Shown piece by piece: positions 53,737-63,332 of a DNA stretch of 64,000 bases. The DNA comes from G963678445 sp963678445 (GTDB lineage Bacteria > Hydrogenedentota > Hydrogenedentia > Hydrogenedentales > G963678445), in contig OY782877.1 of NCBI GenBank assembly GCA_963678445.1, forward strand, positions 2,294,001-2,358,000, written 5' to 3'. A program made the translations under genes and the position numbers. Under the pieces are notes generated by a model. It had not been told where the DNA came from, did not search any database, and was given only the letters and a program-made list of their open reading frames with translations. How positions within the stretch are numbered: position 1 is the stretch's first letter; each line of letters begins with the position of its first letter.

Positions 53737-53893
53737 TTATGTGTAAATGTATTAGATTTTGGTTACCCTGTAAACTGTATTGCACAGTGCGGGTTGGGTA
53801 TACTGTAATGGAAAAGGCTATTTTCACGCACATGGAAACCCTCTTTCGGGAACCACAGTGCCCAGGGGCTACAACCAATAGGTGTTTGTTTGT

Positions 53894-55066
53894 ATGACGG
53901 GCTGTTTTGAAGACACGATAGAATTAAGCGTGGTTTTGCCTTGTCTGAACGAAGAGGTGACACTGGGGAAGTGCATTGCGGCGGCCCAAGCGATGTTTGC
54001 CCAGATAGATGGAGCAGCAGAACTTATTGTCGCCGACAATGGTTCGACCGATCGCTCGCGTGATATTGCATTATCTTCCGGGGTGCGGGTGGTGGAGGTT
54101 GCTGCACGCGGCTATGGCAGTGCTTTGCGTGCGGGGTTGGCAGCCGCACAAGGCAAGTATCTGGTTTTCTTAGATGCAGACATGTCGTATGACTTTGCCG
54201 ATATTCCCCGTTTTCTGGATGCGTTGCGTGAGGGTGCCGATGTGGTCATTGGTTCGCGTTTTCGAGGGGGGATCGAGCCGGATGCGATGCCTTGGTTGCA
54301 TCGTCATTTGGGTACGCCGTGTATGACATGGGCCGCCAACCTTTTTTTTGGTTGCGGGGTTAGCGATATAAATTGTGGCCTGCGCGGAATGCGCTGCGAT
54401 GTTTTTAAACGGCTGGATTTGCATTCCCAAGGAATGGAGTTTGCTTCGGAAATGATGATTAAGGCGGCGCAGGCGCAGATGAAGATTGTGGAATTGCCTA
54501 TAGTCTTGCATGCGGATCAGCGTGAAAATGACCCTCACTTGCGCTCTTTTCGTGACGGTTGGCGTCACCTGCAATTAATGTTGCATTTTTGCCCGTACTG
54601 GGTATTTTTAGTGCCAACCATCCTTTTTTTATTCATTGGCGGTGCCTTCATTGAAATGCCGGGAATGTTGGGAGGCTATCGGGAATTTCGTTGGTTTGGA
54701 GGCTTGTGGGGTGTTTTTATGCTCAACATGGGGCTACAAATCTTTTTATTAGGCTTAATAGCCCAGGGGCGTGTGACGGCTTCGAAGTATCCCCGCAGGA
54801 AAACGGGCTCTTGGGGGATGTTGAGCCGACTTATACGGATTGAAAAGGGCATTTTGTTGGGTGCGATTGTCATGTTGGCGGCCTTGTTTTCCGCAGTGAT
54901 CGTGCTGGGTTTAGCATTGCGAACAGATGCAGGGGATGGACGTATACTGTGGTCCTATGCGCGCGGACTGTTATGGAGTGGGGCTGCATTTTCTATGGGT
55001 ACACAGGTCTTTTTTGTCTCGTTGTTGATGGGCTTGTTCGGAATACGTGTTGCAGAAGATGAGTAG
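53894..55066 (+). CDS. Glycosyltransferase family 2, polyprenyl-phosphate sugar synthase type
   Basis: 390 residues from ATG 53894 (AGGTG upstream); a GTG at 53882 adds four residues. GT-A domain at 1-235: SVVLPCLNEE, VADNGSTDRS, DXD-like FLDADMSYDF, GSRFRGGIEPDAMPWLHR. Four membrane helices follow (about 240-265, 275-300, 325-350, 355-380). Enzymes of this type (DPM1, ArnC relatives) load a sugar from a nucleotide donor onto polyprenyl phosphate on the cytoplasmic face. Its product could feed the PMT-type transferases at 48.5, 58.8 and 61.2 kb. Confidence 0.87.
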   Translation: MTGCFEDTIELSVVLPCLNEEVTLGKCIAAAQAMFAQIDGAAELIVADNGSTDRSRDIALSSGVRVVEVAARGYGSALRAGLAAAQGKYLVFLDADMSYDFADIPRFLDALREGADVVIGSRFRGGIEPDAMPWLHRHLGTPCMTWAANLFFGCGVSDINCGLRGMRCDVFKRLDLHSQGMEFASEMMIKAAQAQMKIVELPIVLHADQRENDPHLRSFRDGWRHLQLMLHFCPYWVFLVPTILFLFIGGAFIEMPGMLGGYREFRWFGGLWGVFMLNMGLQIFLLGLIAQGRVTASKYPRRKTGSWGMLSRLIRIEKGILLGAIVMLAALFSAVIVLGLALRTDAGDGRILWSYARGLLWSGAAFSMGTQVFFVSLLMGLFGIRVAEDE

Positions 55067-55112
55067 TTGTGCAGTGTTGGACGGGGCAAATGGGTAAAGG
55101 AGTTACAGGGCG

Positions 55113-56534
55113 ATGAAAGTAGTATTCGTACTGCCTCCCTACGCCTATTCCCGTTCGATGGGTAACCGCCGCAAGAGAGTGCAGATTGGTTTATTGCCGC
55201 CATTGGGCGTGGGCTATTTGGCGACGGCGTTGGAGGCGCATGGGCACACGGTGGCGTTGGTAGATGCGGTGGCGGAGCAGTTGGATGTACCACAGGCGGT
55301 GCAAGCGGTAGTGAAACATGCGCCGGATGTTGTAGGCATCTCCGCGTTTACTACACTTACCCCCAACGATGCGTATGCTTTGGCAAACGGGCTGAGGGAA
55401 CGTCTTCCAGAAACGCCTTTTGTAATGGGAGGGCCGCACGTAACTGCTTTTGCCGATCAGGTACTGGAAGAATGCGCCGCGGTGGATGTGTTGGTGCCGG
55501 GAGATGGTGAGCTGGTTTTTACGGAATTGGTGGATCGCATGGCTTCGGGGGACGCCTATGCCGACCTGCGAGGAATTTTGTATCGCGATGCTTCGGGTGC
55601 GATTGTAGCTACACCGCCTGCCGAGGTTGTGCGTGATGTAGACCGGTTTAGGCCCCCCGCCCGTCACATCTACAAGCATGAATTATACGAACCCTTGCCG
55701 AGCTTGAGTGCACGACGCCCTGTTACCTCGATTATCACCGCTCGTGGTTGCCCTTGGGCGCGTTGCCGTTTTTGTTACCAGGGAGGGACGTACGCGACGC
55801 CCTATCGACGACGTTCACCAGAAGATGTCGTAACGGAAATCAAGGCTTTGGTGCGCGACTACGGCATTCGCAACCTGGTGGTATGGGACGATAATTTTTG
55901 CGTGCGCCCCAAATGGATTCACCGTTTTTGCGATTTGCTGGATGAGGAGGGAATCGATATCGTCTGGTCCATTCTCTCCCGCACCGATACGGTGACCGAA
56001 GATATGTTTGCACGCATGGCGCGTTCGGGGTGTTACAGCGTCCAGTTTGGTATCGAATCAGGGTGCCCCGAAATATTGTCCATGGTTAACAAAGGACATA
56101 CCCAGGAGGATTGCCGTCGTGCGGTCCGTTGGGCCAAGGCGGCAGGCCTGGAAACGCGGGCTTTTTTTATCCTTGGCTTTCCGCGCGAGACCCCGGAAAT
56201 GTCCATGCAGACCATACGGTTTGCTTGTTCACTCAACATGGACTATGTGGTGTTTTTTTCGTATTATCTCGCCCCCGGCACTCCTTTGGCCAGACAGGCG
56301 CGTAAAGAAGGGTGCTGTTTGCCCTTTGAGAGCCAGCAATTACCCTCTTACGTTCCCAACACCTACCCTAATCCCGAGGCACTGGCGGCTATGGTGCGCC
56401 GCGCTTATCGAGTGTACTACTTCCGGCCGGCATACATTGGGCGGGCGTTGTGGCGCATGGTGAAAAAGCCAAGCATCCTCATAAACCATATTCGCGGTTT
56501 TCAGTACTGGTTGGGGCTTATGCTTTCTCGCTAG
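55113..56534 (+). CDS. Cobalamin-binding-domain radical SAM protein
   Basis: 473 residues. N-terminal B12-binding Rossmann fold (about 1-140: LLPPLGVGYLATALEAHG, then VVGISAFTTLTPND, VMGGPH). The radical SAM domain (about 195-400) has the cluster-binding GCPWARCRFC, a C-x4-C-x2-C spacing instead of the usual C-x3-C-x2-C, and the GIESG motif. A C-terminal domain of about 70 residues ends in a hydrophobic segment (YWLGLMLSR). Members of this class methylate or rearrange lipids, sugars and hopanoids. No lipid substrate can be assigned. It lies 46 bases after the glycosyltransferase and is likely co-transcribed. It overlaps the end of the opposing gene by 17 bases. Confidence 0.87.
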   Translation: MKVVFVLPPYAYSRSMGNRRKRVQIGLLPPLGVGYLATALEAHGHTVALVDAVAEQLDVPQAVQAVVKHAPDVVGISAFTTLTPNDAYALANGLRERLPETPFVMGGPHVTAFADQVLEECAAVDVLVPGDGELVFTELVDRMASGDAYADLRGILYRDASGAIVATPPAEVVRDVDRFRPPARHIYKHELYEPLPSLSARRPVTSIITARGCPWARCRFCYQGGTYATPYRRRSPEDVVTEIKALVRDYGIRNLVVWDDNFCVRPKWIHRFCDLLDEEGIDIVWSILSRTDTVTEDMFARMARSGCYSVQFGIESGCPEILSMVNKGHTQEDCRRAVRWAKAAGLETRAFFILGFPRETPEMSMQTIRFACSLNMDYVVFFSYYLAPGTPLARQARKEGCCLPFESQQLPSYVPNTYPNPEALAAMVRRAYRVYYFRPAYIGRALWRMVKKPSILINHIRGFQYWLGLMLSR

Positions 56535-57471
56535 GTTTTGCAGGATTTTTTTCACGCATTGCCTCCAACAATCCGAAATAATAGGCGATATTGGCAAAAT
56601 GCAGCCCAGGAATGTACCAAAGGACGCGGGGGTCATGTAGCAGCCACTTAAGCGTAATATAGACCGTCATCAGGGTGGGTAGCGATAGCAGATAAAGCCA
56701 GGAAGTCAGGCGGTTGTACGGGTAGAGTATTTTGTACGGAGATTGGTGATTCTTTTCACGCACAGCAAGCGCGTACTTACCGATAGTGTGGTAATGTTCC
56801 CATACCGCGCGAAACGAATTCCTATCTCGATGTTGCACGGGCATGTCGGGCACATAGAAAAGGCGAACCCCTTGTTGTAGACAACGGAACGCCCAGTCGG
56901 CATCCTCAGCAACAACAAGGCTTTCATCAAAGCCTCCCGTTTTTTCAAATAATGCCTTGCGCACACTGGTGTTGTTGGTAGGCACATGATGGTTTCGGGC
57001 TTCGTAGGGGCGCTTTCCGCAAGAGACAAACCAATTTGAATAGCCATCGGAATGGCCGGCATACGTTGTGTGCAACCCGATCACGCAGCTATGCAATACA
57101 AAATAATCCTCGGTGCTTATTTTTGAAAAGTGCCGGGGGTTTTGATGAAAACGCACATGTTTTTCAATCCATTGGGGATCGCACAACACACAGTCGCTAT
57201 CGAGAAAGAGGATGATCTCACCGTGTGCATGGTTGATGAGCTGATTCCGGGCGCGGGCAACGCCGCCTTGCTTCTCAAGGCGCACCAAAGTGATGGGATA
57301 CGCGTACATTTCCGGAGTAATGTTGTCCGACAGTGGTGGCGTAGAGCCATCATCGACCAGGATTACTTCAAAATTCGTATAGCTTTGCTCTTGTAACTGT
57401 GGTAGCAGCCCTTGCACATCCTTAGGCCGGTTATAAACCGGAATACATACCGAAGCGAGGGGATTAGACAT
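56518..57471 (-). CDS. Glycosyltransferase family 2
   Basis: 317 residues. GT-A motifs: SVCIPVYNRP, VDDGSTPPL, IILFLDSDCVLCDP, and the acceptor-site TGGFDESLVVAEDADWAF. A C-terminal hydrophobic helix (about 265-285) may attach it to the membrane. Broad family; sugar and acceptor unknown. It overlaps the next gene by 8 bases, so the two are co-translated with the radical SAM/SPASM protein upstream. Confidence 0.9.
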   Translation of the reverse strand: MSNPLASVCIPVYNRPKDVQGLLPQLQEQSYTNFEVILVDDGSTPPLSDNITPEMYAYPITLVRLEKQGGVARARNQLINHAHGEIILFLDSDCVLCDPQWIEKHVRFHQNPRHFSKISTEDYFVLHSCVIGLHTTYAGHSDGYSNWFVSCGKRPYEARNHHVPTNNTSVRKALFEKTGGFDESLVVAEDADWAFRCLQQGVRLFYVPDMPVQHRDRNSFRAVWEHYHTIGKYALAVREKNHQSPYKILYPYNRLTSWLYLLSLPTLMTVYITLKWLLHDPRVLWYIPGLHFANIAYYFGLLEAMREKNPAKPSEKA

Positions 57472-58465
57472 CGGTTTTTCCTGTAAGAACGCGAAAAACA
57501 GAGCGTGGATCCGTCATGATGTTTTCTCCAAGATTGCAATTGTGCGTACAGTAACAAGGACCATGCTTTTTCTCATACTCTTGCAGCATGGCGATAAGAT
57601 TTGCATTGATGTCGGTCATGGAATCGCTAAAAATATTTCCCGCAGGCGGCATAAGCTCACACATGGCTACATCGCCATTGGGATAGATTACCTTATGATA
57701 TCGGGGCGCTTTACAGGGGACATAGCATTGGCCATGCGCCAGTGTCTCCAGGCAGATGTTCCAAAGATACCGTTGGTAGCTGGCTTTGAGGCGACGTAGC
57801 ATAAAATTAAACCGGTGCGCATAGGGATAGCTGCGCAATATAGCAAGAATTTCAGGGGTGTGTGCACGCAAAACGGCCAGGTCGGGTAAAGTTACATCCG
57901 TATCTGCTGGTTTCCCACGGAGTAAGAGCACGGAATGGTAGGCAGGGTTGAGCGTGCGCACGTAATGCAAAAAGGGGAGTAATGCGTCGATATTTTTATT
58001 GGAGACCACGGTGCTGATTTTTACAATGACACCGTCGAGCCGTTGCAATGCCTTAAAGGTCTCCAGTGCGTTTTTAAAAGAGCCGTCGCCACGAATAGCA
58101 TCGTTGATTGCCTCCGGTCCATCAAGCGATACGCCTATCGTCAGTTCGCCGGGAAATTGGCGTCGCAAAGTACGCGTAGTGGCCACAATAGCTTCCGTTC
58201 GCTGCCCGTTCGTAGGTATGGTGATAGAGCGGGTTTTGAAACAGGAGCATAGCGAAACAAGGTCCGGATGCAGAAAGGGTTCGCCACCGCCAATGTCCAG
58301 CCACTGGACTTTTCCGATTTTTTGCGCAATTTCGCGGGTCTGTGCAAAGGTGATATCCAACCCGCCTTTCGTCACAAAACAGGTTTTACAACGCAAGTCG
58401 CAACGATCTGTTATATGTAGGATAAGGTGGTTAAACCATGTGCGGGGCGGAAGAGAAAAATTCAT
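57464..58465 (-). CDS. Radical SAM protein with C-terminal Cys-rich (SPASM-like) region
   Basis: 333 residues from ATG 58465; a further upstream start at 58537 lacks support. Cluster motif CDLRCKTC (C-x3-C-x2-C) after LHITDR, GGGEPFLHPDL, then SLDGPEAINDAIRG. The C-terminus contains seven further cysteines (CYVPCKAPRYHKV, MCELMPP, CYCTHNCNLG) that suit an auxiliary iron-sulfur cluster of the SPASM/Twitch class. Such proteins modify peptides or act in cofactor or sugar pathways. Translation-coupled with the glycosyltransferase downstream, so a glycan-related substrate is inferred. Confidence 0.85.
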   Translation of the reverse strand: MNFSLPPRTWFNHLILHITDRCDLRCKTCFVTKGGLDITFAQTREIAQKIGKVQWLDIGGGEPFLHPDLVSLCSCFKTRSITIPTNGQRTEAIVATTRTLRRQFPGELTIGVSLDGPEAINDAIRGDGSFKNALETFKALQRLDGVIVKISTVVSNKNIDALLPFLHYVRTLNPAYHSVLLLRGKPADTDVTLPDLAVLRAHTPEILAILRSYPYAHRFNFMLRRLKASYQRYLWNICLETLAHGQCYVPCKAPRYHKVIYPNGDVAMCELMPPAGNIFSDSMTDINANLIAMLQEYEKKHGPCYCTHNCNLGENIMTDPRSVFRVLTGKTDV

Positions 58466-58678
58466 ATAGCGCTCACAGTCAAAATAAAGAAACAGGCGGG
58501 CATTTCGACATTTAGTTTCCAAAGCGGCACCGCCCACAGAAACGATACAATTTTACGGGATAGCCCACAAAATCTCTATGCGCAGTTTGTTATTTAGTTG
58601 TGACCCTGCCTAGTTTAAAGGTATTATAAATATTCTTTCTGCTTAGGGTCAATTTGCACATGTGGCGCATATAGAATA
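58466..58678. other. Divergent gap between radical SAM and glycosyltransferase genes
   Basis: No gene seen. AT-rich at 58600-58660, probably carrying promoters. The dispersed repeat copy G starts at about 58679. Confidence 0.4.
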
Positions 58679-58799
58679 TTCGTGGCTAACACGTCAAAAG
58701 CTGTCATAAAAAATAAAATTTTGCTACGTTCAGGGACGGTAGGGATCATATCTCCTGGGTGTGCCTCTGGGCACCTTGCGGTCACTGGACCGCTTTTGG
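58679..58799 (+). repeat. Dispersed structured repeat, copy G
   Basis: Begins TTCGTGGCTAACACGTC, continues AAAAGCTGTCATAAAAAATA and CAGGGACGGTAGGGATCAT, has an extra hairpin GTGCC-TCTG-GGCAC (58761-58774) absent from other copies, and ends GCGGTC-ACTG-GACCGC plus CTTTTGG, 31 bases before ATG 58831 and oriented toward it. Confidence 0.85.
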
Positions 58800-58830
58800 T
58801 TATTAAGTGGGTTAATTTGGGTTACAGTAT

Positions 58831-61137
58831 ATGCGATTTCAACAGTTAGTAACTTCTCCGCTATGCCTCCTCATGCTTATCCTGTGTTTAGCGGGATTGG
58901 CGCGCATGTACCGTTTGGATGCACAATCGGCCTCGGGAGATGAGATTGCCACCTTATTTTATGACGCGCCGGATGCATCGACATTTTGGCAAAACTACTT
59001 TATCTATGGTCGTGAAAAGGTGCCTCCAGCGTATGTGATGCAGTATTGGTGCAACAAGTGGGCAGGGGGGAGCATTTACGCAGCGCGTTTATGCGCTGTA
59101 CTTGCCAGTTTGTGTGCCATAGGCGTGTTGTACGCGTTAGCGCAACAACTCTATGGCCCTGCCATCGCTTTAATTGCTGCGCTATGCATGGCCTTGTCTC
59201 CCAGCCAGATTTATTACGGTCAAGCTATTGGGCCCTATGCTTTTGTTGTCCTGTTTTCCCTACTTTCTTTATACACCTTTGTTCGAGGGGTGAAGAGTCA
59301 TTCCCGATGGTGGTGGGGCGCCAATATTTTAATGAATATGATGGTAGTGTGGGTGCACATGGCGGCGGTTTTTTTTGTTGTAACCGAAGGTATATTGCTC
59401 TGCTGGACAGAGCGTCGCCATATTCGACGGGTGCTGTATTGGGCTTTGGCGCATGTGCCCTTGGCGGTATCTGTTTTATGGTGGGTCTATTCCCGCCCCA
59501 CATTTGATTTGCCAGGGTATTACGATTTTTTTTATAAATCGTCATTTGGCAGCATGTTTTTCGATCTTTTTGCCGATGATGCCTTGTGCTGGAATGTAGA
59601 GTTTCTAAGTGCGGCACTACGTCTTTGGGAAGGAGCTCCGCAGTCATGGGCAGGTTATGCCGGAAAATTGGGGTATGGGCTAGTTGCCGTGAATATACTG
59701 GGTGCGGCCTATCTTGCAGCACGTTTCATTCGTGGCGCTGTAACCGGAAAAAGCGATGCATTGATATTTGGTCTTTGGCTCATCCCCGTTCTTGTGCTTG
59801 GCGTGCTTTCCCATGTGTGGCGACCATATTGCTTTCCGCGCTATACGCTGTACACGATGCCTGCATTGTACCTATTTTCCGCTTGCCTGTCCTATAGCTT
59901 CCCTAAAGGCTTTCTTCGTGGCCTGGCTATCATTGTTGTCGCCTTTATCTATGCGATACAAGGCGCATTGACTATATGGGGAACCACACATACCGACTGG
60001 CGTTCATTGGCGCGTCATGTTCGTGACAGCGCGACATCAGAGGATTTGGTGCTCATTGGCGGGGATGTGCTGTATCCCTTTTATTTTGTCAACGACGCCA
60101 CACCGAACATTCCGGTGTTGAATCTTCCATATCAAATAGATAAACAACCTGAGATGGTGGCGAAAACAGCGCGGCAGTATTTGAACACAGTATTAGGCGA
60201 AAAAAAAACAGGAGCACCCGTTCCTTCGGTATGGCTGGCATACGTTCTTCCCTATGAACCGGGCCCTTTGCCCGGTATTGAGACAGCTTTAAAAGACAAG
60301 GGACTAATATTTACCTTTTGCGAGTTCCTTGGAGGAGAGCATCTCAAGCTTTATCGGATTCAGGCGGAAGGTGTAAACAGCGTTTCTTTGCCACAGCATT
60401 CCGTGGCGCTGCGGCGAATTGCCCGTATGGCCGATTTCGCCCCAGCACGCGAGTTCCTTCGGAAGGAAAGCGCGTGCGGAAATTTTCTGATGGGGACACT
60501 GACTCCTTTATTTGCAAACGCATCGGATAAGCCATTACTCAAGCGTGTATTGGCGCGATTAACCTCCTGCGATTTGTTGCAATACACCGGTATGTGGCTT
60601 GCTCCAGCTTCACACTCGGATATTCCCAAAGGAATTTTGGGCCTTTTAGAACATGGTGGAAGAACCATTACCCAAATCCAATGGATGGATGCCTTGTTAT
60701 TGAGAGAGTTAAGAACGCCACGTTTGCAGACGCGCCAGGCGCTATGGGATTTTCTAGAGGCGGGTACGTTGACAGAGCCCACTGCGAAAGACGTATCGTA
60801 TTGGTATGAAAAGGGAATCATGCTGGGTGTGGCGGAAGACTATGCCGCCGCCAGCAAAGCCTTTGAGACGGCGACTACATTAGCGCCACAAGAGGTGACC
60901 GCTTGGACGGCGCTTGCCTCATCGTATATGCATATGAGGGAAGAAAATGCGGCAAGAACTGCGTTAGAAGAGGCCTGTCTGCGCAGTCCTGAATTGCGAG
61001 AGTTTTTATCTTCTCAACGGCAAGCAACCAATGCAGGGGACATGGAAAAAGCACAGCGGTTACAACAACTAATAGAGGTAAAAACGGGCGCTTCTTTAGA
61101 CGCAGTATGGTATAGCGATTTTGGGTGCACGAATTAA
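58831..61137 (+). CDS. PMT-type membrane glycosyltransferase with TPR C-terminus
   Basis: 768 residues. About eleven membrane helices to residue 385, then a long periplasmic part. First loop carries SASGDEIATL with the acidic pair expected for catalysis. About 670-760 contains TPR-like helices (GVAEDYAAASKAFETATTLA, HMREENAARTALEEACL), unusual for the family and perhaps a partner-binding module. It would transfer sugar from a polyprenyl carrier outside the membrane. It overlaps or abuts a close paralogue (61188), with which it shares the C-terminal TPR plan. Ribosome site is weak. Confidence 0.82.
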   Translation: MRFQQLVTSPLCLLMLILCLAGLARMYRLDAQSASGDEIATLFYDAPDASTFWQNYFIYGREKVPPAYVMQYWCNKWAGGSIYAARLCAVLASLCAIGVLYALAQQLYGPAIALIAALCMALSPSQIYYGQAIGPYAFVVLFSLLSLYTFVRGVKSHSRWWWGANILMNMMVVWVHMAAVFFVVTEGILLCWTERRHIRRVLYWALAHVPLAVSVLWWVYSRPTFDLPGYYDFFYKSSFGSMFFDLFADDALCWNVEFLSAALRLWEGAPQSWAGYAGKLGYGLVAVNILGAAYLAARFIRGAVTGKSDALIFGLWLIPVLVLGVLSHVWRPYCFPRYTLYTMPALYLFSACLSYSFPKGFLRGLAIIVVAFIYAIQGALTIWGTTHTDWRSLARHVRDSATSEDLVLIGGDVLYPFYFVNDATPNIPVLNLPYQIDKQPEMVAKTARQYLNTVLGEKKTGAPVPSVWLAYVLPYEPGPLPGIETALKDKGLIFTFCEFLGGEHLKLYRIQAEGVNSVSLPQHSVALRRIARMADFAPAREFLRKESACGNFLMGTLTPLFANASDKPLLKRVLARLTSCDLLQYTGMWLAPASHSDIPKGILGLLEHGGRTITQIQWMDALLLRELRTPRLQTRQALWDFLEAGTLTEPTAKDVSYWYEKGIMLGVAEDYAAASKAFETATTLAPQEVTAWTALASSYMHMREENAARTALEEACLRSPELREFLSSQRQATNAGDMEKAQRLQQLIEVKTGASLDAVWYSDFGCTN

Positions 61138-61187
61138 AATGCCCTCGTGAGCATCGTATAGAATTTTTTAGGACGCCTTTCACCACA

Positions 61188-63332
61188 ATGCAGCTTTTAC
61201 AGATTAAAAAAAGTTTGGATGCTAAATATCCACTCACTAAGGATGTTGTTTGTCTCTCAGTGCCCTATATTGGCTTTGTCGCCGTGCTTGCATTGGCTTT
61301 AGTGCTGCGATTGTATCGTCTGGATTCCATTTCGAGTGATGTGGATGAATACTACGAACGAATTCTACTTCGTCCCGGTGATATTGCTGAACGCTTGCGT
61401 GTGTTATTTTTTTGGTGTCCCGACAACATCCCATTAGCCTTCTGTGTTCAGCTTATATGGGCCAAATTTTTTGGCTACAGCGTGACTGTTCTGCGTCTTT
61501 TGCCCGTGTTATGTGGAGTGATAGCGGTAGGCCTGACCTATGGACTGGGATGGAAAGTGTTTCATCGTTGTAGTGTTGCTTTTTTTGCCGCTTTGCTGGC
61601 AGCGCTTTCCCCAACACACATCTGGATAGCTCAAAGCCTGCGTCCTAATGCATTGATGGAGATGACAGCTTTACTCTCGATGCTGGCGTGTTTGCACGCT
61701 TTGCAGACGCGTAAGAAACACTGGTGGGCAGTCCTATTTTCTATAAATCTGTTTTTTGTCTGGCTACAGCCAATGATGTGTATGTTGTTGGGGGTGGAAT
61801 TTTGTTTTATCGTGTTCGTGTTATGGTGCGACAATCCCCATAAAGCATTGAGGCTGGCGGGATGTCAATTTCTGATTATGCTTTCGCCGTTGCTTTGGAT
61901 TATTCCCGTAGCCGGAAATGTGTTGACAGCAGAAGACGATTTCTTCATGCGCTTTCCGACATTGACAACCATTTTACTCGATTTTTTTGGCGATGATGCG
62001 GCATTAAGCGCTGAGCCTTTTTTATTTCAGGGGGCGGGCTGGGCCTTTTTATCCAAACAAGCGCGCTTCTTTTTGCTCCAGAACCATCTTTGTTTTGATT
62101 GGCTACTAACAGGTGTATACATCCTTGTATTTGTTGTTGCAAGCGGTGTTGTGCTACATCGATTTACTACTCAAAGAAAAAAAAGGGGGGGGGAATCCAA
62201 CACAATTCAAATCCTTTTTTTACTTGCCATTGTTATCATGCCCTTATCCGCTTTGCTATTTCTCTCTGCAATTTGGCGTCCTCTGATTCAGACGCGCTAC
62301 ACGGGTTATAGTTCCTTTGCCCTTTATATTCTTGCCGCGTGGCTTGTTATGTGCATTCCCTGGCATCGCATGCGCTGGATTGCGATACTTTCTCTCTTGC
62401 TGCTCTACGCATACCAACTTTCCGTCACATTGCCAGGCGCCGCCCGTACCGATTGGAAATCTGCCTATACCCATATCCAGTCCAACGCCGCCCCCAATGA
62501 TATTTTGCTGGTCAAAGGCACCTTTTTGGCCTGGCATGTGTGGCGCACCAATTTTCCGGAATTTGAATGGACACATTGCCCAGCATATACCATGCAAAGT
62601 ATGGCGGAAAAAAGTGAAGCCGCCTTGCGCCGTACAAATGATCCACCCAAAAATGTTTGGGGGATTGTTGCGCCCTTTGTGTTTACATTGCCTCCGCTGT
62701 CTATTTTTGAAGGTGATCTACAGGCACGTGGTTTGGCTTTTGAAAAGCAGTTTTTCCCGGCAATGAATGGCGTCTATTTGTATCGCGTTCACCTGGATAG
62801 CAATGCAGTCATAAAGCCTGAAAATCCACCCATCTATCCCAATACAAAATGCGATTTGCACCAGATACTGACGGATTTTGGAATTTTTCCTGAGGATAAA
62901 GTGAAGTATGATACGGCGCATGCGGCACTCGAACGCACGATAGATTCCGAATGGCCACGCACGAAATTCTTTTATACGCTACTTTCCATTCTGCTAAACA
63001 ATGAAGGCTATATTAAACTCTCCACACGAGCAGCGAAGGTGGCACTTTCTATTGATTCCGACTATGCATTTGCTAATTTTGCCCTTATGCTGGCATACGC
63101 GGAACAGGGGGATTGGAATGCGGCCAAAACGTTATTTGAACGTATTCAGGGTCAGGATAAACGGAGTCATTTTCGACAGTATGTCGAGCTTCTTGCTATG
63201 ATTTATGAGAAACAGGACATTTCTTCTGCTCGTCGTGAATTTGCACGCTTAGACGAAAAAGGGTACTATCTACCCCATCTGTTGTGGCGACGGTTGGGTA
63301 TAGCTACGGAGATGGGATGTCGGATGCAGTAA
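61188..63332 (+). CDS. PMT-type membrane glycosyltransferase, paralogue with TPR tail
   Basis: 714 residues from ATG 61188 (AGGACG upstream); a GTG at 61125 would overlap the previous gene by 13 bases. About ten helices to residue 400 with SSDVDEYYER in the first loop (acidic residues as in GT39/GT83). The periplasmic tail includes a TPR-like end (ALMLAYAEQGDWNAAKTLFE). It resembles the previous gene in length, topology and tail, so the two probably arose by duplication and act on the same acceptor or as a pair. Its stop lies within the following gene. Confidence 0.82.
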   Translation: MQLLQIKKSLDAKYPLTKDVVCLSVPYIGFVAVLALALVLRLYRLDSISSDVDEYYERILLRPGDIAERLRVLFFWCPDNIPLAFCVQLIWAKFFGYSVTVLRLLPVLCGVIAVGLTYGLGWKVFHRCSVAFFAALLAALSPTHIWIAQSLRPNALMEMTALLSMLACLHALQTRKKHWWAVLFSINLFFVWLQPMMCMLLGVEFCFIVFVLWCDNPHKALRLAGCQFLIMLSPLLWIIPVAGNVLTAEDDFFMRFPTLTTILLDFFGDDAALSAEPFLFQGAGWAFLSKQARFFLLQNHLCFDWLLTGVYILVFVVASGVVLHRFTTQRKKRGGESNTIQILFLLAIVIMPLSALLFLSAIWRPLIQTRYTGYSSFALYILAAWLVMCIPWHRMRWIAILSLLLLYAYQLSVTLPGAARTDWKSAYTHIQSNAAPNDILLVKGTFLAWHVWRTNFPEFEWTHCPAYTMQSMAEKSEAALRRTNDPPKNVWGIVAPFVFTLPPLSIFEGDLQARGLAFEKQFFPAMNGVYLYRVHLDSNAVIKPENPPIYPNTKCDLHQILTDFGIFPEDKVKYDTAHAALERTIDSEWPRTKFFYTLLSILLNNEGYIKLSTRAAKVALSIDSDYAFANFALMLAYAEQGDWNAAKTLFERIQGQDKRSHFRQYVELLAMIYEKQDISSARREFARLDEKGYYLPHLLWRRLGIATEMGCRMQ

